This document shows, in pieces, positions 55,829 to 64,000 of a DNA stretch of 64,000 bases. Position numbers and translations under genes: made by a program. The notes under the pieces were generated by a model. It worked only from the letters and a program-made list of their open reading frames with translations, was not told the origin of the DNA and ran no database searches. The stretch lies in assembly GCA_029567325.1 (NCBI GenBank), contig JAKQLF010000396.1, positions 27,488 to 91,487 of the forward strand, read 5' to 3'. Within the stretch, counting starts at the first letter, position 1. Each line of letters begins with the position of its first letter. Source of the stretch: Bacteroidota bacterium (GTDB taxonomy: Bacteria; Bacteroidota; Bacteroidia; Chitinophagales; Saprospiraceae).

Positions 55829-56947
55829 TTGGCAGGCATTTATATACATATACCTTTTTGTAAACAGGCGTGTACTTATTGTAATTTCCATTTTTCTACC
55901 TCTTTGTCACGCAAAGCAGACTTATTAAATGCAATTGTTATGGAAATGGATCAGCGCGTAAGATCCGACGAAACGATTGATTCCGTATATTTTGGAGGAG
56001 GCACACCTTCACTATGTTCTTCAAAAGAAATTGAAAATTTGTTATCCTGTTTAAAACGTAAGGTTTCTTTTTCCAAAGAGATAGAAATAACTTTGGAATG
56101 TAATCCCGACGATCTCTCAGGACAATATTTATCCGACATACTTGAAGTAGGTATAAATAGACTTTCAATAGGTGTGCAGTCCTTTTATGATTCTGATTTG
56201 AAATTTATGAATAGAGCTCATAATTCGCTTGAAGCGAAAACATGTATACAGAATGCTTTATCAGCAGGTTTTGATAACATTACTATTGACTTGATCTATG
56301 GAAGTCCAACGACAACAAATGACATGTGGTTAGAGAATATACAAAGAGCACTTGGATCAGGAATACACCATTTATCAAGTTATGCTCTAACTGTTGAAGA
56401 TAAAACTAAGCTCAATTATGATGTAAAGTTGGGAAAGGTACATGTCAACGAAGAAACTGCTGCTACACAATTTGATATCCTCTTAGCTCAACTCAATTTA
56501 TACGGATTTGAACAATATGAAATATCCAACTTTTGTAAGGAAGAAAAGTATGCTAAACACAACACTTCTTATTGGCAAGGTAATTCTTATATAGGTTTAG
56601 GGCCTGCTGCCCATAGTTATGATGGAAAGAAAAGGCGATGGAATATTGCAAATAATGCCTTGTACATGAAAGGTATTAGAGAAGCCTCTATTTATTGGGA
56701 AGAGGAAGTACTGACGGTCAATGATCGGTATAATGAGTACATTATGACTGGCCTAAGGACGAAGTGGGGTATAAAGACTGTGGAAATATCCAGCCTATTT
56801 GGAAATGATGTTTATGAATACTTCCAAAAAAGCTTTGCTGAGTGCGCATACAAAGATAAATTGTTAGTAAGCGAAGGAACGATCACAATAACCGAGCATG
56901 GCCGCTTTTTTGCAGACGCTATTGCTGCTTCCTTGTTTAAAATATAA
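55829..56947 (+). CDS. hemW: Radical SAM heme chaperone HemW-like
   Basis: 372 residues from the TTG at 55829, which gives the family start (AGIYIHIPFCKQACTYCNF); a TTG at 55787 would add 14 residues. The cluster motif CKQACTYC and SVYFGGGTPSL are characteristic, as is RLSIGVQSFYDSDLKFMNRAH. A C-terminal HemN_C-like region contains NEYIMTGLRTKWGI. HemW members insert heme into client proteins and are not true coproporphyrinogen oxidases. The next gene overlaps the stop by one base. Confidence 0.9.
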   Translation: MAGIYIHIPFCKQACTYCNFHFSTSLSRKADLLNAIVMEMDQRVRSDETIDSVYFGGGTPSLCSSKEIENLLSCLKRKVSFSKEIEITLECNPDDLSGQYLSDILEVGINRLSIGVQSFYDSDLKFMNRAHNSLEAKTCIQNALSAGFDNITIDLIYGSPTTTNDMWLENIQRALGSGIHHLSSYALTVEDKTKLNYDVKLGKVHVNEETAATQFDILLAQLNLYGFEQYEISNFCKEEKYAKHNTSYWQGNSYIGLGPAAHSYDGKKRRWNIANNALYMKGIREASIYWEEEVLTVNDRYNEYIMTGLRTKWGIKTVEISSLFGNDVYEYFQKSFAECAYKDKLLVSEGTITITEHGRFFADAIAASLFKI

Positions 56948-57660
56948 TGTTAGAGCAAAAATTAAAATTGTGCATTATTACACCAGCTTTCAATCCTTCA
57001 AAAGATGAAATAGGATTCTATTGTGCAAACATTAAAAGCATCCACGAAGCAATTGGAGGTTTATATGACCTTACATTTATTGTGGTAGATGACGGCAGTG
57101 AAGAGGAAATTAGCTTGCCAAAAAGCTCCACGGCATACAGATCACTCCTAAGACACGACGTAAACAAAGGAAAAGGGGCAGCCATAAAAACTGGAGTAAA
57201 ATTTATTCAAAATACTGACATTGTTGTTTATACAGATTTTGATTTTCCTTATGTATTAAATAATATGTACGATATGATTGATCTTATGGTATCTCAAGAT
57301 GCTGATATTATGGTAGCAAAAAGAAGTCAAGCGTATTTTTCTAAATTACCATTACAAAGAAAAGTGATTTCAAAACTATTATTGTTTGTAAATAAATATG
57401 TCATGGGTTTAGATCATTATGATACTCAGGGAGGATTAAAGGTTCTAAATGCAAAAAATTCTGATCTTCTACTAAGTACAAGGTCAAATGGCTTTCTGTT
57501 TGAAATAGAATTTATTTATGCAGCGCAGAGTGTAGGGTTAAAGATTTTGGACTATGTTGTACAATTACGAGCCGATGTGCTTATTCCGCCCATCAGTTGG
57601 CAAAGTATTGTCAAGAATATTCGCGCGCTGTTTGTAATTCTCGTAAAAAGAAAATACTAA
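56947..57660 (+). CDS. Glycosyltransferase family 2 protein
   Basis: 237 residues. The GT-A fold is shown by LCIITPAFNPSKDEI, the DxD-like DLTFIVVDDGSEEEI, HDVNKGKGAAIKTGVKFI and VVYTDFDFPY. MVAKRSQAYFSKLPLQRKVIS and YDTQGGLKVLNAK resemble dolichyl- or polyprenyl-phosphate sugar transferases, so it may glycosylate a lipid carrier. There is no membrane helix, so it acts in the cytoplasm. It overlaps hemW at its start and the uvrA stop by four bases at its end. Confidence 0.85.
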   Translation: MLEQKLKLCIITPAFNPSKDEIGFYCANIKSIHEAIGGLYDLTFIVVDDGSEEEISLPKSSTAYRSLLRHDVNKGKGAAIKTGVKFIQNTDIVVYTDFDFPYVLNNMYDMIDLMVSQDADIMVAKRSQAYFSKLPLQRKVISKLLLFVNKYVMGLDHYDTQGGLKVLNAKNSDLLLSTRSNGFLFEIEFIYAAQSVGLKILDYVVQLRADVLIPPISWQSIVKNIRALFVILVKRKY

Positions 57661-60482
57661 GTAAACTTCTCTTTTAAATATTCGCCCGTAAAGGATTTCT
57701 GCTCCTTGATGATTTGTTTAGGAACTCCTTGATATAAAAGTTTACCTCCGTGTACTCCACCTTCGGGCCCTAAGTCTATCAACCAATCAGCTGATTTTAT
57801 TACATCCAGGTTATGTTCAATAATTAGAACGGTATGACCATTTTCAACCAAAGCATTGAAAGCATCCATCAATTTGTTTACGTCATGAAAATGCAAACCC
57901 GTGGTAGGCTCGTCAAAAATGAAAAAGATATTTTTAGAGGCATATTCTTTGGTGAGAAAGGAAGCAAGTTTTACCCTTTGCGCTTCTCCTCCAGAAAGCG
58001 TATTGGAAGCCTGTCCAAGATGCACATATCCCAATCCCACATCTTGCAGCGGTTGTAGTTTGCTGATGATGTCTTTTTTCTTTTTAAATAATTCCAAAGC
58101 TTCATCAACAGTTAGTTCTAATACATCATATATACTCAGGTCTTCGTAGGTGACTTCTAAAACTTCACTTTTAAACCGCTTGCCACCACATTCATCACAA
58201 ACCAGGTTTACATCAGCCAAAAACTGCATTTCGACTGTAATGTTACCGTCTCCTTTACATGTGTCGCATCTTCCAGCATCAACATTGAATGAGAAAAATT
58301 TTGGATCGTATCCCCGAATTTTGGATAATGGCTGCTCAGAAAACAATTTTCTGATGGCATCGTAAGCTTTCACATAGGTAACAGGATTGCTTCGGGAAGA
58401 TTTGCCGATTGGAGATTGATTGATCATTTCAACAGATGCAATTCTGTTGAGATCACCAGTTAATTGGTCAAATTTACCAGCTGCCATTGGAACGGGTTCA
58501 CCGAGATGTGCGAGCAAAGCAGGATATAAAATTTGTTTGATTAATGTTGTTTTACCAGAACCAGATACACCAGAAACACAAGTGATTGTGTTTAGCGGAA
58601 TCATAATGTTCACATTTTTGAGATTGTGTTGTCTGCAACCAGTGAGGGTAATACTATTGGTGTAGGTTCTTACATTTAGAGGGATGGGTATCGATCTTTT
58701 TCCTGAAATATATTCTGAAGTAAGAGAGTTGACACCTTTTTGAAATTCTTCGTAGGGACCAGCATAAACCAAGTGTCCACCATTGATCCCAGCTTCAGGA
58801 CCAATTTCTATGATGTAGTCAGCATTTCTGATGATTTCCTCTTCGTGTTCCACAACAATGACTGTATTACCCAGATCTCGTAGATTTTTTAAAACTGTCA
58901 CAAGTTTGGCGGTATCTTTTGGATGTAAACCGACACTTGGTTCGTCCAAAATGTACATAGCATTTGTCAAATTACTGCCAAGCGTCCTAGTGAGGTTTAT
59001 TCTTTGTGTTTCTCCACCACTGAGACTAGCAGAAAGTCTATCAAGTGATAAATATGGTAAACCAATATCTATCATTGTTTTGAGACGATTGCTTATTTCC
59101 AGAATAATGCGATTGGAAACGGTGGCATCGTATTCATTGAGTTTGAGTTCTGATATCCATTTATATAAATCCTCGATAGAAAGGCTAATGAGCTGACTGA
59201 TATTTTTATCGCCTATTTTTATGTAAGTAGCTTCTTTTCTCAATCGGCCACCTTTACACTCTGTACAAGTGGTGCGTCCTCGGAAGCGAGCGAGCATCAC
59301 ACGGTTCTGTATTTTATAGGTTTTTTCTTCTATATCTGCAAAAAAATCGTTGATTCCCCAAAAGTGTTGGTTACCCTTCCAAAGCAATTCTCTTTCTTCT
59401 TCCGTGAGATCTTTTACTGGCCGATGAACAGGAAAGTTGAATTTTGAGGCAGAATGAATCAGTCTATCCAGCCATTCTTTGCCTTTTTCTCCTCTCCAAC
59501 AAGCAATAGCTTCTTCATAGACACTCAAACTATCGTCAGGAATGACTTTATCCGCGTCAATACCCAAAATTCTACCATAACCCTCACACTTTGGACATGC
59601 TCCGTATGGATTATTGTAGTTGAACAATTGATGGTTTGGTTCCAAAAAGACCAAGCCATCCAATTCAAAACGATTATTAAATGAAACATCAGGAGTATCG
59701 GTAATAGAAATAATGCAATTTCCTTCTCCCTCTGAAAATGCTGTAGTCACAGAGTCCGCTACGCGCTTTTTATTTTCTTCATCGTCGGAAACAACAAAGC
59801 GATCTATGAGTATTTTGATATCGAAAGCGTGGTTGGTTGTCGTCAATTTTTTGTCCTGAAAACGTTTGTCTTCCAGTAAGTCATTGAGACTGATCAAGGC
59901 ATTTTCAAAAAATACACGGTTGTATCCTTTTTGTAATAAAAGATCAAACTCTTGTACAAGCGTCCTTTCGTGTTTATTTTGTAATGGTATGTATAGATGA
60001 ATGCGACTGCCATCCTCTTTGGAATAAATGTAATCAACAACGTCAGTAACGGTATGTCTTTTTACTAATTCGCCAGATATTGGACTATATGTTTTTCCTA
60101 TCCGCGCATATAACAGGCGAAGATAATCGTAAATCTCTGTAAGTGATCCTACAGTACTACGGGCATTGGATGAATTTACTTTTTGATCAATAGCGATGGC
60201 AGGACAAATACCTCGGATAAAATCGACCTCAGGTTTTTTCATCCTATCTAAAAATTGCCGCGCGTAGGAAGATAAACTCTCTACATATCTGCGCTGACCC
60301 TCAGCATATAAAGTGTCAATAATAAGTGAAGATTTTCCAGAACCAGACAAACCAGTGACTACAACCAGTTTGTTTTTTGGAATGATGAGGTCAATATTTT
60401 TGAGGTTATTGGAACGAGCCCCCTTGATGTGAATATTGTGCTTCAGAAAATTGTTATGCTCAGAGTTAGCGCTAGTTTCCAT
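57657..60482 (-). CDS. uvrA: Excinuclease ABC subunit A
   Basis: 941 residues, the full family length. Two ATPase domains show Walker [10 protein letters not shown] (about residue 46) and GVSGSGKTT (about 640), with signatures LSGGETQRI and [12 protein letters not shown]. Cys-rich zinc modules occur at [16 protein letters not shown] and CDTCKGDG with CDECGG. It recognises bulky lesions and loads UvrB in nucleotide excision repair. Its 3' end overlaps the convergent glycosyltransferase gene by four bases. Confidence 0.97.
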   Translation of the reverse strand: METSANSEHNNFLKHNIHIKGARSNNLKNIDLIIPKNKLVVVTGLSGSGKSSLIIDTLYAEGQRRYVESLSSYARQFLDRMKKPEVDFIRGICPAIAIDQKVNSSNARSTVGSLTEIYDYLRLLYARIGKTYSPISGELVKRHTVTDVVDYIYSKEDGSRIHLYIPLQNKHERTLVQEFDLLLQKGYNRVFFENALISLNDLLEDKRFQDKKLTTTNHAFDIKILIDRFVVSDDEENKKRVADSVTTAFSEGEGNCIISITDTPDVSFNNRFELDGLVFLEPNHQLFNYNNPYGACPKCEGYGRILGIDADKVIPDDSLSVYEEAIACWRGEKGKEWLDRLIHSASKFNFPVHRPVKDLTEEERELLWKGNQHFWGINDFFADIEEKTYKIQNRVMLARFRGRTTCTECKGGRLRKEATYIKIGDKNISQLISLSIEDLYKWISELKLNEYDATVSNRIILEISNRLKTMIDIGLPYLSLDRLSASLSGGETQRINLTRTLGSNLTNAMYILDEPSVGLHPKDTAKLVTVLKNLRDLGNTVIVVEHEEEIIRNADYIIEIGPEAGINGGHLVYAGPYEEFQKGVNSLTSEYISGKRSIPIPLNVRTYTNSITLTGCRQHNLKNVNIMIPLNTITCVSGVSGSGKTTLIKQILYPALLAHLGEPVPMAAGKFDQLTGDLNRIASVEMINQSPIGKSSRSNPVTYVKAYDAIRKLFSEQPLSKIRGYDPKFFSFNVDAGRCDTCKGDGNITVEMQFLADVNLVCDECGGKRFKSEVLEVTYEDLSIYDVLELTVDEALELFKKKKDIISKLQPLQDVGLGYVHLGQASNTLSGGEAQRVKLASFLTKEYASKNIFFIFDEPTTGLHFHDVNKLMDAFNALVENGHTVLIIEHNLDVIKSADWLIDLGPEGGVHGGKLLYQGVPKQIIKEQKSFTGEYLKEKFT

Positions 60483-60555
60483 AATAAGTCCAAAAATATA
60501 ATCGAAGAGAAAAAGTAGAAACGGCTACAGACAGTTAAAGTTTCAAAAACAGAGC

Positions 60556-61176
60556 TTATCTCATTTTTGGTCTTCTTCTTTTGCCACTGCCACCACCTTG
60601 TTGCATCATTTGCATGCCTTGTTTACCCATAGATCGCGCAACATTCATTTGTCCGCGGTTATTGATGGCTTTCTCAAACATTTCCATTTGTTCTTTGATG
60701 ACAGGCTCAGTAATTTTTAATTTCTTGATCTGCATGACGTAATTTTTGGCCCCTGCCCAGTTATTGCGTTGTGCGTGAATGTTGGCCAATTGTAAAAGAA
60801 CCATTCCTTTTTCATTGTCAGTTGGAAGGTTGAGAGACAGAGCCGTGTTGAAATGTTCCTCTGCCAATTTATTATTTTGGCGAGAAGCTTCAATTGTACC
60901 TTTCATCACATAAAAGATAGCTCGGTTTGTTACATAAAGCAACTTTGGGAATTTTGTCATCGCAAGCCTCTGTTCTGCGCCATCAAAATCTTGTAGTTGT
61001 ATTAGCTCTGCGGCAGACTGGACTGTACCCAACAAAAAGTAACTAGCGAGTAGAGCCAAACCAATCAAAAGAAAGATAAAAGCATACCAAAACCCAAATA
61101 GAATCGCTAGGATCGTTCCTCCAATCAGACATAAAGCAATGAGTCCTAGTTTTAAGTAAATATTGATCTTAAACAT
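60556..61176 (-). CDS. Membrane protein with TPR-like region
   Basis: 206 residues. Two hydrophobic helices (about residues 10-27 and 28-50) are followed by a helical-repeat region (about 60-165) with TPR-like features (AELIQLQDFDGAEQRLAM, KLAEEHFNTALSLNLPTDNEKGMVLLQLANIHAQRNNWAGAKNYV). The tail is Met/Gln/Gly-rich and ends basic (SGKRRRPKMR). The role is unknown; such proteins often scaffold others at the membrane. It stands alone between uvrA and the aminopeptidase P gene. Confidence 0.65.
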   Translation of the reverse strand: MFKINIYLKLGLIALCLIGGTILAILFGFWYAFIFLLIGLALLASYFLLGTVQSAAELIQLQDFDGAEQRLAMTKFPKLLYVTNRAIFYVMKGTIEASRQNNKLAEEHFNTALSLNLPTDNEKGMVLLQLANIHAQRNNWAGAKNYVMQIKKLKITEPVIKEQMEMFEKAINNRGQMNVARSMGKQGMQMMQQGGGSGKRRRPKMR

Positions 61177-61322
61177 GATGTGTCAATAATTTTTGCGAAT
61201 GCAAAGGTAAACTAAAAAGAACATTGAAGTAAAAAATATATTCTTTTAGAACTTTATTGTAGTTGCAAAAGTGAATAAATAACCAAGTCTTGACTGTTGG
61301 GCAAAATATGTGCACATATTAT

Positions 61323-63101
61323 TTAATTCAGTGTTCTACATTTTAATTCAAACCAGTTGCGGATAGGCCCTTCAAGATGAGGTAAGATCAAAGATTTAAC
61401 CTTATGATGATAGGCGTTGAACCAAGCTTTTTCACTCGTGTCAAGCATTGTTTCATCAATCATGCTGATGTCAATGGGGTAGTAAGTCAGGGTCTCAAAC
61501 TTTAAATAATTGGGAAAATGTGGATGTGGCACCGTAAGAATGAGATTCTCCACCCGGACACCATAATTATCCGTTTCATAATATCCCGGTTCATTTGAAG
61601 TAATCATGCCAGGCATCATTGGTGTTTTTGTTTTTTGATTGTACATACCCGCGATGCTTTGAGGTCCCTCATGTACATTGAGACAAAAACCTACACCATG
61701 ACCTGTACCGTGGCCATAATTTTGGCCATTTTGCCATAAATATTGTCTGGCAAGAATATCTAGATGCATGCCCGAAGTCCCTACAGGAAATACAGCTTTT
61801 GATAATGCAATCATACCCTTGAGTACCAGAGTGAAAGATCGTTGTACATTTTTTGTTGCACCACCCAGTGAAATGGTTCGCGTAATATCAGTAGTACCGG
61901 ATAAATATTGGCCACCAGAATCAACAAGCAAAACACCAGAAGGATGAATGGTTGCAGATTTATTTTCGTCTGGATGATAATGAACGATTGCTCCGTTTCC
62001 TTCATATCCAATAATCGGGGCAAAACTATCTCCCAAGTATCCTGGTAAAAGGCTACGTTCAAGACTTACAATTCGGGAAAATTCATACTCTGTTGTTGTC
62101 CTTGTTTTTAATGTTTCATGAAGCCAGTAAAAAGCTTTTGCCAGCGCAACGCCATCTTGGACCATCACTTGCTGGGTATTAGCCACCTCAGTATTATTTT
62201 TGATTGACTTTTTGAGTTGAATAGGTGACGTTACTTCTTTAATATTACCATTACATGCTTTATAGATACTGACAGAAGTGAGATTGGAATCCAGGCCAAT
62301 ATTCGTTTTTTCTTCCAAAATGTTTAAATGTGAAATGACGCTATCATAATTTGACAATGTAACGCGAGCTGTACTCAAGGAAACAAGCGCAGACTGGGAA
62401 AAACGCGATGCATCCACAAAGAGTAAACTTTCATCACGACCAACAAGCAAATAAGCAATAAAGACAGGATTGTATAGTACGTCCGAACCCCGCAAGTTGA
62501 GCAGCCAGGCAATTTCATCCAGTGCGGTGATCAGAAATTGGTCGAGGTTATTTTCTGTGAGAAAATTTCTCAGAAAATCTAATTTTTCTGATACGGAAGA
62601 ACCACAATATTGATCTTCCAAAGCAAAAACAGGAGACAAAGGCAGAGACGGCCTATCTGCCCAAACTTTAGCAATCAAATCCAGATCTGTTCGGATTTGA
62701 ATATCTTGGGACAACATTTTTTTGAAAGTTGTGTATTGATTTTGGGAAATATCGAAACCATCAACAGCAAGGACTGCGTTGCCAGGTAGGTTTTCTTTAC
62801 ACCACAAGATATATGAAAACGGTGTTTTTGGATCTTGTTTCATCATTTCAAATGGCCCACCAGCAAGTTCCTGCACCGCTTGAATATAATACCGGGAATC
62901 AGTCCACAAACCAGCAAAGGTATGAGTAATTACCACTGTGCCAGCAGAGCCGGTGAAGCCAGTAAGCCAGAGTCGGTCATTCCAACAAGGTGCTAAATAC
63001 TCGCTTTGATGTGGATCGGTTCCAGTAATAATATAAGCATCGACTCCTTGTGCAGCCATCAAAGATCTAATCTGTTTTACCTTTTCGTATATGTCTGACA
63101 T
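61323..63101 (-). CDS. Xaa-Pro aminopeptidase (aminopeptidase P, M24B)
   Basis: 592 residues, the long three-domain form. The C-terminal creatinase fold holds metal ligands: the Asp pair in LLVDSGGQYLSGTTDITRTI, His in GTGHGVGFCLNVHEGPQ, Glu in MITSNEPGYYE and Glu in YGVRVENLIL. Two N-terminal creatinase-like domains precede it (IRSLMAAQGVDAYIITGTDPHQSEYL). It removes N-terminal residues that precede proline and needs two metal ions. There is no signal peptide, so it is cytoplasmic. No operon partner is seen. Confidence 0.93.
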   Translation of the reverse strand: MSDIYEKVKQIRSLMAAQGVDAYIITGTDPHQSEYLAPCWNDRLWLTGFTGSAGTVVITHTFAGLWTDSRYYIQAVQELAGGPFEMMKQDPKTPFSYILWCKENLPGNAVLAVDGFDISQNQYTTFKKMLSQDIQIRTDLDLIAKVWADRPSLPLSPVFALEDQYCGSSVSEKLDFLRNFLTENNLDQFLITALDEIAWLLNLRGSDVLYNPVFIAYLLVGRDESLLFVDASRFSQSALVSLSTARVTLSNYDSVISHLNILEEKTNIGLDSNLTSVSIYKACNGNIKEVTSPIQLKKSIKNNTEVANTQQVMVQDGVALAKAFYWLHETLKTRTTTEYEFSRIVSLERSLLPGYLGDSFAPIIGYEGNGAIVHYHPDENKSATIHPSGVLLVDSGGQYLSGTTDITRTISLGGATKNVQRSFTLVLKGMIALSKAVFPVGTSGMHLDILARQYLWQNGQNYGHGTGHGVGFCLNVHEGPQSIAGMYNQKTKTPMMPGMITSNEPGYYETDNYGVRVENLILTVPHPHFPNYLKFETLTYYPIDISMIDETMLDTSEKAWFNAYHHKVKSLILPHLEGPIRNWFELKCRTLN

Positions 63102-63407
63102 TATTATTCGTTTTATGTAAATGAAAAGTAAATTTATTTAGATAGGGCTCTGGTATTATTTCAAAAAAGAGCCTCGTCATTCTTAAATTGTCTTTAATTT
63201 TTGATTCAAAAGTGAATGGCTCAAGCGTTACAATAAAAATATAAACAAAAACACATATTCAAAAAGCCAATAATATGTAATAAGCTGTTATATTTGTAAA
63301 ATCTAAAGAATTGTCACCAAAAAACAAAAATCAAAACCACCACACAAAACTAAAGTATTATATAAGTTGTATTAATTATTTAGCAGAAAAAAAATAAAAC
63401 GAGCGCT
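63102..63407. other. Divergent intergenic stretch before rpoN
   Basis: 306 AT-rich bases between diverging genes. A TATATTTG box at 63289-63296 on the plus strand could serve rpoN. No RNA gene or repeat is recognised. Confidence 0.55.
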
Positions 63408-64000
63408 ATGTTGAGGCAAACTTTGAGCCAAAAAATGCTGCAAAAGTTATCACCCCAACAGATTCAATTGATGAAGCTGTTGCAGATACCTACTGCAACA
63501 CTGGAAGAAAGAATTAAAGAAGAGCTTGAAACAAATCCAGCTTTGGAGGTAGGAGATACCTATCAAGAGGTGTTCGATGTGGATGGTGGTAATGATAAAG
63601 AAGAGTCCAATGAAAATAATGAAGACGGAGTTGACTATGAGTTGGACGACTACTTGACCCAATATTTGGAAGATGATCCGGCAAGTTATAAAACAAGGGA
63701 TGAAAGTTATGGAGAAGAAGAAGAAGACAGGAGCATGCCTGTTCCTGTGGAGGTTTCTTTCCATGATAATTTGATGCGTCAGTTGGGTATGGTAATTTTC
63801 GAAAAAGAGGAAGATGAAATCATTGCCAAACAAATCATTGGATCTATTGATGAAGACGGATATCTTCGAAGGGAGCCATCTGCAATTGTAGATGATTTGA
63901 TGTTTTCACAAAGTATTGAGGTCGGCAAGGATGATGTAAACAGACTTTTAAAAATTATTCAGAAATTTGACCCACAGGGTATAGGTGCTAGAGATTTGCG
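63408..64000 (+). CDS. rpoN: RNA polymerase sigma-54 factor, N-terminal part (runs off right edge)
   Basis: The ATG at 63408 opens a frame that continues past the window end, giving 197 residues. Residues 1-47 form the activator-interacting region I (LSQKMLQKLSPQQIQLMKLL, then ERIKEELETNPALEV), the hallmark of sigma-54. An acidic linker follows (DVDGGNDKEESNENNEDG), then the start of the core-binding domain (DNLMRQLGMV, IIGSIDEDGYL, KFDPQGIGARDL). The DNA-binding RpoN box lies outside the window. It directs transcription with enhancer-binding activators. Confidence 0.95.
   Translation, partial: MLRQTLSQKMLQKLSPQQIQLMKLLQIPTATLEERIKEELETNPALEVGDTYQEVFDVDGGNDKEESNENNEDGVDYELDDYLTQYLEDDPASYKTRDESYGEEEEDRSMPVPVEVSFHDNLMRQLGMVIFEKEEDEIIAKQIIGSIDEDGYLRREPSAIVDDLMFSQSIEVGKDDVNRLLKIIQKFDPQGIGARDL

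Overview
The window looks like a chromosomal segment of a Bacteroidota bacterium, most likely of the Saprospiraceae type. The base composition is AT-rich and Shine-Dalgarno sequences are scarce. Several genes carry the Bacteroidota promoter motif TAnnTTTG. The secreted proteins carry type IX secretion signals: a type A tail at 24.4 kb and a gliding-motility-type (type B) tail at 28 kb. Other typical features are a LytS/LytTR two-component pair, a lone inactive M16 peptidase chain and FG-GAP/VCBS beta-propeller proteins. The family-level placement is an inference from this gene mix.

Layout. 0-6.7 kb: a partial secreted FG-GAP protein, a TPR sensor kinase with its LytTR regulator, a secreted alpha/beta hydrolase and a seven-bladed VCBS propeller protein. 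6.8-15.7 kb: two inverted copies of a two-gene unit (a secreted companion protein followed by a GH43 glycosidase). They enclose an accessory block of small membrane proteins, a DUF1801 protein, a VanZ protein, a HTH/PIN toxin-antitoxin pair and a VOC protein. 16-18.3 kb: a PfkB kinase and an IPTL-CTERM protein, with a decayed second copy of the kinase 3' end beyond it. 18.3-31.2 kb: an amidohydrolase, thiolase, methyltransferase, QueD/PTPS, an RsmI-like methylase, a flavin reductase, a CxxCH protein with a T9SS tail, an M29 aminopeptidase, HflX, a large T9SS type B protein and a GH26 glycosidase. 31.2-41.9 kb: one-carbon and sulfur metabolism (ahcY, metF, formimidoyltransferase, a cystathionine gamma-synthase-like enzyme) with a radical SAM repair-like gene, an M16 peptidase and an ABC exporter. 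42-50.3 kb: an AraC regulator, an Ig-like lipoprotein, lptB with small lipoproteins, dnaN, nadD and a membrane-bound MutS-like ATPase. 50.3-64 kb: mazG-like and dtd genes, a candidate origin, ctaA, an alpha/beta hydrolase, two parS sites, an M1 peptidase, hemW, GT2, uvrA, a TPR protein, aminopeptidase P and the start of rpoN.

The most interesting points are chromosomal landmarks. Two perfect 16-bp ParB sites (parS) flank a terminator at 53.35-53.42 kb. About 2 kb away, an AT-rich, non-coding, divergent region (51.1-51.57 kb) holds one perfect DnaA box and two near matches. dnaN lies 5 kb to the left. Together they suggest the window covers or adjoins the replication origin. Other leads are the inverted GH43 duplication with its unnamed companion family, a near-perfect palindrome sitting on the promoter of the radical SAM gene, the kinase-tail remnant, and a 44-residue membrane micro-ORF. 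I saw no tRNA, rRNA, CRISPR array or insertion sequence.
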